NCBI RefSeq assembly: GCF_007860185.1
Contig: NZ_SJPY01000002.1
Location: 932,081-996,080, forward strand
Direction: 5' to 3'
Origin: Novipirellula aureliae
GTDB taxonomy: Bacteria > Planctomycetota > Planctomycetia > Pirellulales > Pirellulaceae
Length of the DNA stretch: 64,000 bases
In this document: piece after piece, positions 28,601 to 36,797 of the stretch
How the letters are laid out: every line of letters begins with the position of its first letter
Numbering within the stretch: the first letter of the stretch is position 1
Made by a program: the position numbers and the translations under genes
The notes under the pieces: model-generated
Seen by the model: only the letters and a program-made list of their open reading frames with translations
The model's database searches: none
What the model was told of the DNA's origin: nothing

Positions 28601-29502
28601 TGCGCGAAAACCGTTTCCCATTGATCCATACGCGAGCAGTCGATTCGGTCTCGCTCGCCATAGGTCGTATAAGGGAACACATTTCGATCGTCGCCGTCGA
28701 TGTTGAGAGTCAGGAACGAGAATGAGTTCAGCCCTTGCGAGGCGAGATAGTTGACCGCTCCGATGATCCCCTTTCCTTTCCCGTCCTGCCACGTCGGATC
28801 ACCGGGCTTCCAGTCCTGAACGTGTGGCGTCCAATCCTTGATCAGGTTATCTTTATGCCCGTCGGTTTTGAAATCGCCATCAAAGTCTCGGTAAGCGAGG
28901 AAGTTCTCAGGGGCATCCGCTCCAGCTTTGAGGAAGAACTCACCGCTTCCGGCAAATTGCAAGTGATGCTTGCCGACATAGTTAAGTCGTCCCTTGCTTC
29001 GAAAGTCACGACCTGTCTTGTCGGTTTTTAGAATCATCATGCTCCCGCTCAATCCATCGACGCTGTCGACGGGCGTTCCCGCATCGGGGGCATCGGAAAC
29101 CGCAACATTTTGGCCTTGTCGGAACGAGACGTTGTAAGTCCACTCGCCCGGGTGATCCGGGGCCAAGTGAGCTCGCCATTTGTTTCCCGATGTCGCCGAC
29201 GTATTGGCGGCATCGCCATCGGCAGCAAAATAACCGGGGACGACATAGGTCTGTCCCGACTCGGGGTGGCAAAACGTGACCTGCATTCGATAATCGAGAA
29301 ACGGGTTCGGAGTTCCATCTTCCGAAGCTTGCGGCCCGTCAAGCGTCAATGTGACTTTATGCCACTGTCGCAATTCTCCACTGATCGTCGCATCGGCCGC
29401 GTTCGCCGCACTCGCCAACAGCAAAGCAAGCCCAAAACAGCAAACGCCGAGCCCAGCAAGACGCGCCATTTCCCTCTTCATTTCAAACATTTTGATCATC
29501 AC
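25690..29502 (-). CDS. Large multidomain secreted glycosidase, DUF5060 type
   Basis: This protein of 1270 residues has an AGGGAT site and a signal peptide ending in AANAAD. Domains by eye: a DUF5060 beta-sandwich at about 37-130 (QWHKVTLTLDGPQ, HPGEWTYNVSF); a TIM barrel like the DUF4038 glycosidases at about 150-520 (RLNYVGKHHLQFAGSGEFFLK, HLALNWNLGEEVG, GGAGVEWYFGYKH); a short beta domain to 610; a PKD-like domain at about 620-715; a DNRLRE/CBM96-like domain at about 718-865; another sandwich at about 875-1035; and a C-terminal binding-type domain at about 1070-1260 (VVVEAEDFD, PGRYYVWARICC). Family members include ulvan and other polysaccharide hydrolases, but the substrate is not readable. 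It is divergent from the second sigma/anti-sigma pair. Confidence 0.8.
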   Translation of the reverse strand: MMIKMFEMKREMARLAGLGVCCFGLALLLASAANAADATISGELRQWHKVTLTLDGPQASEDGTPNPFLDYRMQVTFCHPESGQTYVVPGYFAADGDAANTSATSGNKWRAHLAPDHPGEWTYNVSFRQGQNVAVSDAPDAGTPVDSVDGLSGSMMILKTDKTGRDFRSKGRLNYVGKHHLQFAGSGEFFLKAGADAPENFLAYRDFDGDFKTDGHKDNLIKDWTPHVQDWKPGDPTWQDGKGKGIIGAVNYLASQGLNSFSFLTLNIDGDDRNVFPYTTYGERDRIDCSRMDQWETVFAHGTHLGMYLHFKTQEAENVNLLDDGDLGKQRKLYYRELIARFAHHLALNWNLGEEVGLGHKVSTQKKQDWAEYFWTHDPYQHHIVIHNGNNHFDLLGDASALTGFSLQTNQADFSRVHDATLNYIRRSVEAGKPWVVACDEPGDATHALITDAEDPTRDNARKNALWGNLMAGGAGVEWYFGYKHPHSDLTCQDYRVRQKMWEQCRIALEFFADNKIPFWNMKNADEKFASKNAYCLMEPGKLYLVFCKQAEQAALDLSDAEGVFEVLWFNPRSGGPLQTGSTQVVSGGGKVMIGDPPSDSGQDWLAVVRPGDANHDYPPGVSAGADLTIMLPRSANSVTVDLKGKISDDGKPGGALTSQWTKTSGPGAATFADATAQETNVTLNGAGKYVLKLTASDGKQTAASSQTITVEPFQSRVTRSVFPIDDVCIEGTKVINDQHLKVEGKRRTSLIQFDLQGLPPNILDAKLRLTGGGDAGGGTLRVFRGAHSDWNSNTLTKESAPKPNELVGELTGNVGQGESVTIPVTSMIKGDGTYTLVVTLDEGGNDIWFVASGSEEGPELLITFEDPDGRYATFGQSAEADAGDALVLQAMTDFEFVVSGPFVPGYKDGARKAMAIDAAQYQGKFAAAETTFKGEAGVYDLVLTTLTETDGESSYRLLVAGEKVGEVQNPVAKRDYETTPHRFSEVSLMPGDTIRIEFSSASNGKIPEGDAFAFSRGRWESVTILDHGAAFKQPAKAAKPPASAEASSKPFDYTYDQNQAKKVHKQSNGIVVVEAEDFDSVDRQHHRKWYLTTADTMPNVKPDPDPNHADGASGGAYLEILPDTRVTHADPLVRGVSFSNTPGECSVLYYPVMIEKPGRYYVWARICCTGAEDNGLHVGIDGVWPESGARMQFTGQHGKWQWDSRQRTDKVHTGVLGQIWLDIDEPGLHTIMFSMREDGFEFDKFMLTPNQKPMASKTLEPGPPVSPRL

Positions 29503-29724
29503 GGATCCCTGTCGTTACCTTCATTGATGTAAAACCATTCATCCCGTTACGGACTATTGACGGAAATTGCCAACCGTGCACAAAAAAAATGCAAAATATC
29601 GGGGAAAACCCGAGTGATTGTTGTGTACGATCTTCCATCCTTTGTGAATAACAGGCAGGATGCGAGTGCAAGTCGCAACCAAGGGACAGTTGCCCCTATC
29701 AATGCCCCATCAACAATGGAAGCT
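29503..29724. promoter_or_regulatory. Divergent promoter spacer
   Basis: These 222 bases separate the starts of the DUF5060 enzyme (minus) and the second ECF sigma factor (plus), so they must hold promoters for both. No clear -35/-10 box or repeat could be assigned by eye. Confidence 0.4.
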
Positions 29725-30240
29725 ATGGACAATCGCTCGTTTCAATCGTTTCTAAACATCACGGAGAACCGATCTCGGATTCTGGCCATGATTGTGACCA
29801 TGGTGCGTGACTTCGACGTGGCCGAGGACCTTTTCCAGGAAACCGTGCTCGAGATTCTTCATAGCGAAGAGCAGTTTGATCCGACGCGGAGCTTTACGCC
29901 TTGGGCCTGCGGGATCGCTAAGAACGTGGTGCATCAGTATTGGAGACGTCAAAAGCAATCCCCCGCAAATGGGCTAGGCGAGATGATCGCCGATTTAGCA
30001 ATGATTAGTGCTGAGGGGGACGACGAGATGTGGCACCGTGAACGAAAGGCACTTCGAAGCTGTTTTCAGAAACTGCCCAGCCGAATGCAGCGACTTCTAC
30101 TGTTGCGTTACGGCCACAACATCAAAGGCCCAGAATTGGCCGAATCCGCAGCCTGTCGGCTCGGGTCGATCCGTACGACGTTAGCGCGATTGCGATTCCA
30201 ACTGCGTCAATGTATTCAGGCAAAAACGGCCGAGAGCTGA
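29725..30240 (+). CDS. ECF RNA polymerase sigma factor, Rhodopirellula/Verrucomicrobium type
   Basis: The product is 171 residues from the ATG at 29725. The frame is open from 29557 but the extra 56 residues are not protein-like, and the family is usually about 170-180 residues. Region 2 is visible in RSRILAMIVTMVRDFDVAED, LFQETVLEILHSEEQFDPTR and FTPWACGIAKNVVHQYWRR. Region 4 is in CFQKLPSRMQRLLLLRY and the helix-turn-helix PELAESAACRLGSIRTTLA. An anti-sigma gene follows 17 bases later. Its placement opposite a large glycosidase gene that shares a domain with that anti-sigma makes the glycosidase a likely target. Confidence 0.9.
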   Translation: MDNRSFQSFLNITENRSRILAMIVTMVRDFDVAEDLFQETVLEILHSEEQFDPTRSFTPWACGIAKNVVHQYWRRQKQSPANGLGEMIADLAMISAEGDDEMWHRERKALRSCFQKLPSRMQRLLLLRYGHNIKGPELAESAACRLGSIRTTLARLRFQLRQCIQAKTAES

Positions 30241-30257
30241 AGAAAGACGAACACGCA

Positions 30258-31571
30258 ATGAACGATAAACATTTTGATGACCTGTTGGCCGCCTATCTGG
30301 AAGGCGATATCTCTGCCGAGCAACTGAGCGAGTTACACAGGATTGTGCAGTCATCGGAACCATGGAAACAACGATTCCAAGAGGCGACTCGTGTGCATGT
30401 TCTGCTGCGTGAGACCCTCGTCGAACAAGTCGAACTTCAAGCGATTCAGCAGTCGCCAACTCAAAACGAAGTAAGACCGTCGCGGCATTGGACTTACGCG
30501 GCAATCGCAGTTGCTGCGATTCTGCTGGTCTCTGCCACAATTGGCTACAATGCGTATCACCCCCATCTCGATTCAACACTCGAAATTGGGGTCTGCATGA
30601 GTGTTTCTGGGAGCGGCGAAACGTTGGTCGAACGAGGCGAGCGGCTTTATCAAGCGATCCCCAATCTCCCTCTTCAAACCGGGGACCAGGTCATTTGCGA
30701 CGCGAATGCTCAGGCAATGGTTCGTCTCGCTGATGGCTCGATACTCTCGATGGAACCCGGCGCACGGCTCACACTCGTTTCGGATTCGCCAGAGGTAATA
30801 CTCCAGCAGGGTGAGGCATTTTTTGAGATTGCACCACGCCGCCCAGGGATGCCTGCCTTTCAGATTCGGACGGGGCACTCTACCGTGGCGGTGATGGGCA
30901 CGGTTTTCTCGCTGGTGGCAAATGACCATACGGAACTTAAAGTGTATGAGGGCAGCGTCAAACTGACTCGAAATAGCGACAAAGCCTCCGTCGAGGTCGG
31001 CTCTCAGCAAATGGCTTCCACCGGGATGGCAAGCTTTGCAGCCGAGAAACTGTCGCATCCACCGATGGAGATTCTGACACTGACACCAACCGACGACGTA
31101 ACCCTCGATCGTGGCAAGCCAGAGCACAATCAGCAGCTAAAGGTGGAAGGTCAGCGTCGCATTGTCTACCTGCGCTTCGAAATCCCCGACAGAGATGGAA
31201 TTCGCTCAGCTCGACTTCGCTTGACACAAAATATCGACTCTGGCACCGGGACGCTCCGGTATTTCCTAGGTGACCATGCCGATTGGAGCGAAGACAACCT
31301 GACCGAAGTGGGACCCCCTAAACGGTTGACCAAGGTCGCTGAACGCAAGGGAGTGGTCCAACGGGGTCAGATCATCGAGGTCGATGTCTCCGATGCGACA
31401 CGACACCCCGGACCGATCACCATCATAATGACGTTGGACAAAGCACATGAAGACGACATCTGGTTTGGTTCGAGGGAAAGCGACACCCCTCCGCAGTTGA
31501 TTCTACGTTACCTGCCTGGACCGCTTGAAAAGTCATACCCCCCCCCAAAACTCAGCGATCCGCCTGTCTGA
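30258..31571 (+). CDS. FecR-like anti-sigma factor with DNRLRE/CBM96-like sensor domain
   Basis: The product is 437 residues from the ATG at 30258; a GTG- or ATG-type start further upstream would overlap the sigma gene. The N-terminal helical part (FDDLLAAYLEGDISAEQLSE) is followed by a membrane helix at about 78-100, a FecR domain at about 130-255 (PLQTGDQVICDANAQAMVRL, VAVMGTVFSLVAND, VYEGSVKL) and a beta-rich domain at about 280-430 (DDVTLDRG, QLKVEGQRRIVYLRFEI, SARLRLTQNIDSGTGTLR, DDIWFGS). The last domain matches the 718-865 region of the divergent DUF5060 enzyme in order and spacing. It probably binds a saccharide outside the membrane and releases the sigma factor; this is inferred. Confidence 0.85.
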   Translation: MNDKHFDDLLAAYLEGDISAEQLSELHRIVQSSEPWKQRFQEATRVHVLLRETLVEQVELQAIQQSPTQNEVRPSRHWTYAAIAVAAILLVSATIGYNAYHPHLDSTLEIGVCMSVSGSGETLVERGERLYQAIPNLPLQTGDQVICDANAQAMVRLADGSILSMEPGARLTLVSDSPEVILQQGEAFFEIAPRRPGMPAFQIRTGHSTVAVMGTVFSLVANDHTELKVYEGSVKLTRNSDKASVEVGSQQMASTGMASFAAEKLSHPPMEILTLTPTDDVTLDRGKPEHNQQLKVEGQRRIVYLRFEIPDRDGIRSARLRLTQNIDSGTGTLRYFLGDHADWSEDNLTEVGPPKRLTKVAERKGVVQRGQIIEVDVSDATRHPGPITIIMTLDKAHEDDIWFGSRESDTPPQLILRYLPGPLEKSYPPPKLSDPPV

Positions 31572-31654
31572 GTAGGTGGACGACTGACGCGACGCTGGTG
31601 ACCAGCGTGTTGCGTATTTCACCGAGTTGCAGCTTGGCATCTTACTTAACGGTT
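31365..31654. repeat. Left direct repeat flanking the GH2 gene
   Basis: This stretch of about 290 bp begins in the last 69 codons of the anti-sigma gene and runs 80 bp past its stop. It is present again, at roughly nine identical bases in ten by eye, at 34857-35145. In this copy the coding part is intact. Confidence 0.85.
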
Positions 31655-31693
31655 AAAGCAATCCGCTGCGTGAGATAACGGAAGGGACATGAG

Positions 31694-31732
31694 CCTTCCT
31701 TGGTCAAATTTTCACACTCCATCCAAGGAAGG
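31694..31732. terminator. Inverted repeat after the anti-sigma gene
   Basis: CCTTCCTTGG at 31694-31703 pairs with CCAAGGAAGG at 31723-31732 across a 19-base loop. No T-run follows directly. It may be a terminator of the sigma/anti-sigma operon or an operator for the GH2 gene. Confidence 0.35.
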
Positions 31733-31958
31733 TCACGTCACCGAAAAATGACATCGACCAATCGGGTCACGCCTAGATAAAATTTTTATATCGGTGACAA
31801 TGAAAGGAAATTTGAAAACCGCGAAGGAACGCGGTTTTCGACGCTGGGTTGGCTGCTGCTTCCGGTCTCGGAAAATCGTCAAAAATACCGTGGACAACGC
31901 CATTCGTAACGGACACCTTTCCTTCCATCGTTTCAAATCCTCACAAAATAAATACAAC

Positions 31959-34670
31959 ATGAAAAACTTCTTGACGGTTTCCATGCTCTTGTTGTCCAGC
32001 ACCGTGTGTGCGCAAGACAGCGAGCAAATCAAGTATTCGATTAACGACTCGTGGATCTTTTTCAAAGATGCCACGGAGAAACCGGTTGCCTTGACCGAGA
32101 TCGGTGATCGGGATGTCGAGATTGTGAATCTGCCTCATACCTGGAACGCTGAAGACGCGATTCATGGTGCGACGAGCAAAACCGAGGGTTTCTATCGGGG
32201 GCCGGCGTGGTACATCAGAAACATCACCGTCCCCTCCCATTACAAAGACAAAGAACTTTATGTGTTCTTTGAAGGGGCCAATCAGGAAACGGACGTTTTT
32301 GTGAATGGCCAATTCGCCGGCAACCACATCGGCGGCTACACCCGTTTTGTCTTTCCGATATCGAAATTTGTGAAGTTTGATTCCTCGAGGGAATCGGCTG
32401 AGTTCGAGCTGGCGGTTCGAGTGGATACGTCGCACAACCTAGACATCCCAACCCTGCAAGCCGATTTCACTTTCTATGGTGGGATCTATCGCGATGTGTT
32501 CCTGGTGGCCACCGAAAAGACGCACTTTAACATCGAAGACCATGCATCCAACGGAATCTTTATCCGCACCCCAAAGGTGTCGGCAACGCAGGCTGAACTG
32601 GACGTGGATGTTCAATTGATGAACAGCGGAGCGGCAGACAGCAAGGTCAAACTCGAATCGATTATCTATGGCCCAGACGGAGAACAGGTTGCTGCCTATT
32701 CATCGGACCACAAGCTTGCAGCCGGTAAGGTTCTCACTGTCAAACCTGTGATCCAGCCGATCCAGAATCCTGCACTTTGGAGCCCTGATTCACCCAGCCA
32801 GTATCGTCTGGTCTGCAAGATCTACGATGCGGAAACCAACCGCAAGCTGGATGAGGTCACTAATCTGTTCGGTTGCCGTTGGTTCTCGTTTGATGCCAAG
32901 AAAGGTTTTTTTCTAAACGGTAAACACATGAAGCTGATCGGCACCAACCGCCATCAAGACTTCAAGGGCATCGGCAATGCTTTGCCGGATTATATTCATC
33001 GCGAAGACATCAAGAAGCTGAAGGAGATGGGCAGCAACTTCCTTCGGATTGCGCACTATCCACAAGATCCCGCTATTCTGGAATTGTGCGACCGACTTGG
33101 AATTCTGACCACCGTTGAAACTCCAATTATCGACACCATCAGCGAGTCCGATGCGTTCAAGCAGAACTGCCTGAATATACAACTGGAAATGATACGGCAA
33201 AACTACAACCACCCTAGTCTGATCATCTGGGCCTATATGAACGAGGTGCTACTGCGCCCGAAATACAAAGACGATAAAGAGAAGCAGAAGGTTTACTTCC
33301 AAAGGGTTTATGAAGTTGCATCCGAAATCGAAGCCCTGACCCGCAAGCAGGATCCGTACCGCTATACGATGATTCCGAACCACGCCAATTTGAATCGCTA
33401 CAAAGAGACGGGTCTGACGGATTTGCCGATGATCGTGGGCTGGAACATCTATTTCGGCTGGTACGGTGGCAAGATTACAAATGTCACTTCTGAAATGACC
33501 AAATATCACAACGCGATTCCTGACAAACCGATCATCGTTGCTGAATATGGCGCCAGTGCGGATCCTCGACTGCATGCACTTGCCCCAGTGCGATTCGACT
33601 TCACGATGGAATACGCAACCCGTTTCCACGAAGAGTATCTGAAGTCTCTAGCTAACCTTCCGTTTATCGCCGGGATGAATGTCTGGAACTATGCCGACTT
33701 CGGATCGGTTGGCCGCGTTGATACGGTTGCGAACATCAACAACAAAGGGCTGGTCGGAATCGATCGCAAACCTAAAGATGTTTTCTATTTCTATCAGGCA
33801 GCGTTGCTCAAAGAGCCGCTGATCGGGATTGCCGCTAAAACCTGGATTCGTCGGGCCTGTGTCGAGGACGAAGCGGGTAAAGGTATCTGCAGGATGCCAG
33901 TCGAAGTCTTCTCGAACCAAAAAGAGCTCGAACTGTTTCACAACGGTATCAGTCTCGGCAAAAAGGAAATCGGCGATCACAATAAAGCAATCTGGGACGT
34001 GCCTTTCGTGGACGGAGACAACCTGCTGCGGGCAATCAGCACGACCGATAAAACCGTCGAAGATTTTGCGACCGTCAAGATGGATGTCTATCCCATCAAG
34101 TTGTCCAACTTCCCTTCGTCGGGTTTGTCATTGAATTGCGGCGACTATCGATTCTTTTACGATGATCAAATCGACCAGGCATGGTTCCCCGAGAAAGAGT
34201 ACAGCGAAGGAAGTTGGGGCTACGTCGGCGGCAAGGTCTATTCCATGAGCCCAGCACCTCGACAACAACATGGAACGAGTGAACCTATCAAAGGAACCCA
34301 TTGCGATCCGCTCTACCAAACCCAGCGAATCGGCATCAAACAATATCGCTTTGATGTGCCGCCGGGTGTGTATGAAGTCACTCTGCACTTCGCAGAACTC
34401 ACAGGCCAGAAATCCACTGCACTTCCCTATGAGCTGAGCGGATCGGATGACAAGAAACCGTCGAGTGCTAAAAACCGGAGGTTTACGGTCAATGTGAACG
34501 GGAATCCCGTTATTGAGCAAATCAGCTTGGCTCGCGACTACGGATCGTTTCGGGCGGTAAAGATCAAATCCTTTGTCACTGCCGAGGCCGGTGAGCCGCT
34601 GATCTTAGATTTCGTGCCTTCCGAAGAAGACGCGGTCATCAACGCCATCGAGCTGAATAAAAAGCTGTAG
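31959..34670 (+). CDS. GH2 family glycosidase, beta-galactosidase-like, with C-terminal malectin-like domain
   Basis: This product of 903 residues starts at the ATG at 31959, which opens a signal peptide (MKNFLTVSMLLLSSTVCAQ). The frame is open back to 31794 but that part is basic and not protein-like. The GH2 order is clear: jelly-roll (LPHTWNAEDAIHG, RGPAWYIRNI, FEGANQETDVFVNG), immunoglobulin-like domain, then the barrel with KLIGTNRHQDFKG, the acid/base in IIWAYMNEV (Glu429) and the nucleophile in IVAEYGA (Glu529). After residue 700 a domain with GVYEVTLHFAEL is like malectin/CBM57. It should remove beta-linked galactose or glucuronate outside the cytoplasm. The gene is bracketed by 290-bp direct repeats, so it is probably a later insertion. 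Confidence 0.88.
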   Translation: MKNFLTVSMLLLSSTVCAQDSEQIKYSINDSWIFFKDATEKPVALTEIGDRDVEIVNLPHTWNAEDAIHGATSKTEGFYRGPAWYIRNITVPSHYKDKELYVFFEGANQETDVFVNGQFAGNHIGGYTRFVFPISKFVKFDSSRESAEFELAVRVDTSHNLDIPTLQADFTFYGGIYRDVFLVATEKTHFNIEDHASNGIFIRTPKVSATQAELDVDVQLMNSGAADSKVKLESIIYGPDGEQVAAYSSDHKLAAGKVLTVKPVIQPIQNPALWSPDSPSQYRLVCKIYDAETNRKLDEVTNLFGCRWFSFDAKKGFFLNGKHMKLIGTNRHQDFKGIGNALPDYIHREDIKKLKEMGSNFLRIAHYPQDPAILELCDRLGILTTVETPIIDTISESDAFKQNCLNIQLEMIRQNYNHPSLIIWAYMNEVLLRPKYKDDKEKQKVYFQRVYEVASEIEALTRKQDPYRYTMIPNHANLNRYKETGLTDLPMIVGWNIYFGWYGGKITNVTSEMTKYHNAIPDKPIIVAEYGASADPRLHALAPVRFDFTMEYATRFHEEYLKSLANLPFIAGMNVWNYADFGSVGRVDTVANINNKGLVGIDRKPKDVFYFYQAALLKEPLIGIAAKTWIRRACVEDEAGKGICRMPVEVFSNQKELELFHNGISLGKKEIGDHNKAIWDVPFVDGDNLLRAISTTDKTVEDFATVKMDVYPIKLSNFPSSGLSLNCGDYRFFYDDQIDQAWFPEKEYSEGSWGYVGGKVYSMSPAPRQQHGTSEPIKGTHCDPLYQTQRIGIKQYRFDVPPGVYEVTLHFAELTGQKSTALPYELSGSDDKKPSSAKNRRFTVNVNGNPVIEQISLARDYGSFRAVKIKSFVTAEAGEPLILDFVPSEEDAVINAIELNKKL

Positions 34671-34856
34671 AACAAACGCCCTCAAGCTCGGCGACTCTTG
34701 TAGAATCGCCAAAAATCCGAGCCACTCAAACGAACCAGACGTGTCGCCGAACATAGCTGGCCAGCACGTCAAACGGTGTCGTCAGATAATGCGTGAATCA
34801 GCCGCGACACCGCCCCTGCGTGAATTGAGAACGGGACAACGGGACAACGGGAGAGA

Positions 34857-35145
34857 GGTCAGATCATCGAGGTCGATGTCTCCGATGCGGCATGACATCC
34901 CGGACCAATCACCATCATCATGACGTTAGACAAAGCACATGAAGACGACATCTGGTTTTAGTTCGAGGGAAGGCGACACCCCTCCGCGGTGCGCTCCATG
35001 CTACCTGCCTGGACCGCTTGAAAATTCATAACCCCTCGAAACTCAGCGATCCGCCTGTCCGGGCATATGGACGAGTGGCGCGAGGCTGGTGATCAGCGTG
35101 TCGCGTATTTCACCGAGTTGCAACTTGGCATCTTACTTGACGGTT
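34857..35145. repeat. Right direct repeat flanking the GH2 gene, decayed anti-sigma tail
   Basis: A copy of 31365-31654 at an offset of about 3492 bp. The former coding part is dead: the DDIWF block is followed by TAG where the intact copy has GGT. It ends next to the stop codon of the convergent PQQ-type gene. Between 34671 and 34856 only short repeats such as two copies of CGGGACAA are seen. Confidence 0.85.
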
Positions 35146-36686
35146 CACTCATCGTATTGTATTGCGAGCAACTTGCGTTGGGTTGGCAAGTAGAAGACCC
35201 CCTCGTGAACGACCGGGGAAATCGCGGCCGAAGGAAGCCGTGCTTCCTGCAGCACTTCACACTCTCGGCCCGCTTGAAATGTCCAGAGCTTCTTGTCCTT
35301 TTCCGTCACGACGAAAACTTTACCATCGTAGAGTACAGGTGAGCCGGTCCAAGCTCCGAACCGCATCTTGTGTTGCCAGACCACCTTGCCCGTGTCAGCG
35401 TCGAGGCAGTGCATTACGCCGGAGTAGTCAGGGATGTAGAGTAAGCCATCGCTGTCGATCGCCACATCGCAAATCGATCGATCGACCTCAGTCGTTTTCC
35501 AGATAAACTTTCCGGTTGCACCGTCGATACAGGAGAGCTGGCCTTGGCCAGGGCCATGCAAAGGGCTTTGTCCGATTGGAACGTAGACCCGGTCGTTATG
35601 CACGACCGGCTTGGCGATTATCTCACTGGGTCCGTCCGGTGTTTTTTTGTTCCAACGTGCATAAGCGATTGGCTGACCATCGCGTGAGCGGTACTCGGGC
35701 GGATTGCAATCGGTTTTCCAGATCAACTTGAGGGATGGCACGCCGCCTGTCTCCGCTTCGACATAGGTTGACGGATCGTTCGGATCGATCGGTTCAAATG
35801 CATAAAGGATACCATCGCCGCCACCGAACAGGATCATGTTGCGACCGGCGATATTGGTCGCAACCGGCGAACACCAGTTTCCATGCAGAAGTCGCTCGCC
35901 AAAAATCCCGCCATCGGTAGCAACCAGACCGCCGGTTTTCTTATTCAACACAATTAAGCTTGGCGCCTCGGGGTTGGCCACCTGATCATGTGTGTCATCG
36001 TGCCCATTGGATGTGTTGGCGTACAGAAATTCGCCTTGAAGCAGCGGTGTACTGCTACAAGCATCGTGAGGGATGACACCGAGCTGTTTGATCAGATCGT
36101 ATCGCCAGATGATATCGCCATCGGTGGGTTGGAGCTGGTAGCTAGTGTCAGTTGGTTGCATATACACCAGCTCATCGACAAACGGACCGTCATTGCCATC
36201 GGCCTGCCCATCTCGATCAACACAGAGAATCCCACCCCTTGACCCGACGAGATAAAGCCGATCGCCATCGACTTGAGGTTGACTGCAAAGACCGCATTTG
36301 AAATGGTTGAAATGGAACGGCGGCGTCGTACCCGCCATGTAGCGGGGGAGTGGCAGTTGCCAAATCAGCTCGCCTGATGTGCGTTCCAGACATAGCAGAA
36401 GTCCTCCGCCAGTCGATTCGACGGACGGGTGCTCCAGCCCCCAATCGTTGGTGCCGAGATAGATCCGATCACCATCGATTTGTGGCGACGTATACTGGTG
36501 CGTGCCGAGCTCAACACTCCAAAGAAGAGTTTTTCCCTCAAAACCCTCAGGCAAATCACTGCGAGATGATTGGGCATACACAGCGGGGCCTAGGATGAAC
36601 AGCGAAAGCAGCAGAAGGATGACGAATGACGGCCAACCGTGCGCCAGTGGAATGGAATAGAACCGGCGTGTTCTGCTAGAATTCAT
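35145..36686 (-). CDS. PQQ-type beta-propeller protein, BamB/dehydrogenase-like, exported
   Basis: This product of 513 residues has an AGGAAG site and a leader helix (PSFVILLLLSLFILGPAVYAQ) that acts as signal peptide or anchor. The remainder is made of eight-bladed-propeller repeats: LLWSVELGTHQYTSPQIDG, GELIWQLPL, DGDRLYLVGSRGGILCVD, GKFIWKTTEVD, DGLLYIPDYSGVMHCLD and GKVVWQHKMRFGAWTGSPVL. The repeats are the W-type found in PQQ enzymes and in BamB. No catalytic Ca/PQQ ligand set could be confirmed, so it may be a structural or binding propeller. Such proteins are common beside planctomycete sugar-degradation genes. Its 3' end lies at the edge of the repeat that flanks the GH2 gene. Confidence 0.8.
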   Translation of the reverse strand: MNSSRTRRFYSIPLAHGWPSFVILLLLSLFILGPAVYAQSSRSDLPEGFEGKTLLWSVELGTHQYTSPQIDGDRIYLGTNDWGLEHPSVESTGGGLLLCLERTSGELIWQLPLPRYMAGTTPPFHFNHFKCGLCSQPQVDGDRLYLVGSRGGILCVDRDGQADGNDGPFVDELVYMQPTDTSYQLQPTDGDIIWRYDLIKQLGVIPHDACSSTPLLQGEFLYANTSNGHDDTHDQVANPEAPSLIVLNKKTGGLVATDGGIFGERLLHGNWCSPVATNIAGRNMILFGGGDGILYAFEPIDPNDPSTYVEAETGGVPSLKLIWKTDCNPPEYRSRDGQPIAYARWNKKTPDGPSEIIAKPVVHNDRVYVPIGQSPLHGPGQGQLSCIDGATGKFIWKTTEVDRSICDVAIDSDGLLYIPDYSGVMHCLDADTGKVVWQHKMRFGAWTGSPVLYDGKVFVVTEKDKKLWTFQAGRECEVLQEARLPSAAISPVVHEGVFYLPTQRKLLAIQYDE

Positions 36687-36797
36687 GTTGTCTTCCTATC
36701 GAGCTAGAGTCTGTCCGATTTGCCATACTGTTCTACAGATCGTTGCAGAACGGTAAATGGCTGCCGTTAAGCGAGGGTCTCGACAAACGGGTTAACC

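Noticed and set aside
29557..29724. Longer start for the second ECF sigma factor
   Set aside because: The added 56 residues lack protein-like composition and make the protein longer than the family.
31794..31958. Longer start for the GH2 gene
   Set aside because: The added 55 residues are basic and not signal-like, whereas the Met at 31959 begins a standard signal peptide.
35067..35342. Plus-strand 91-codon frame at the right GH2 repeat
   Set aside because: It spans decayed repeat and the antisense of the PQQ gene; no conserved motif.
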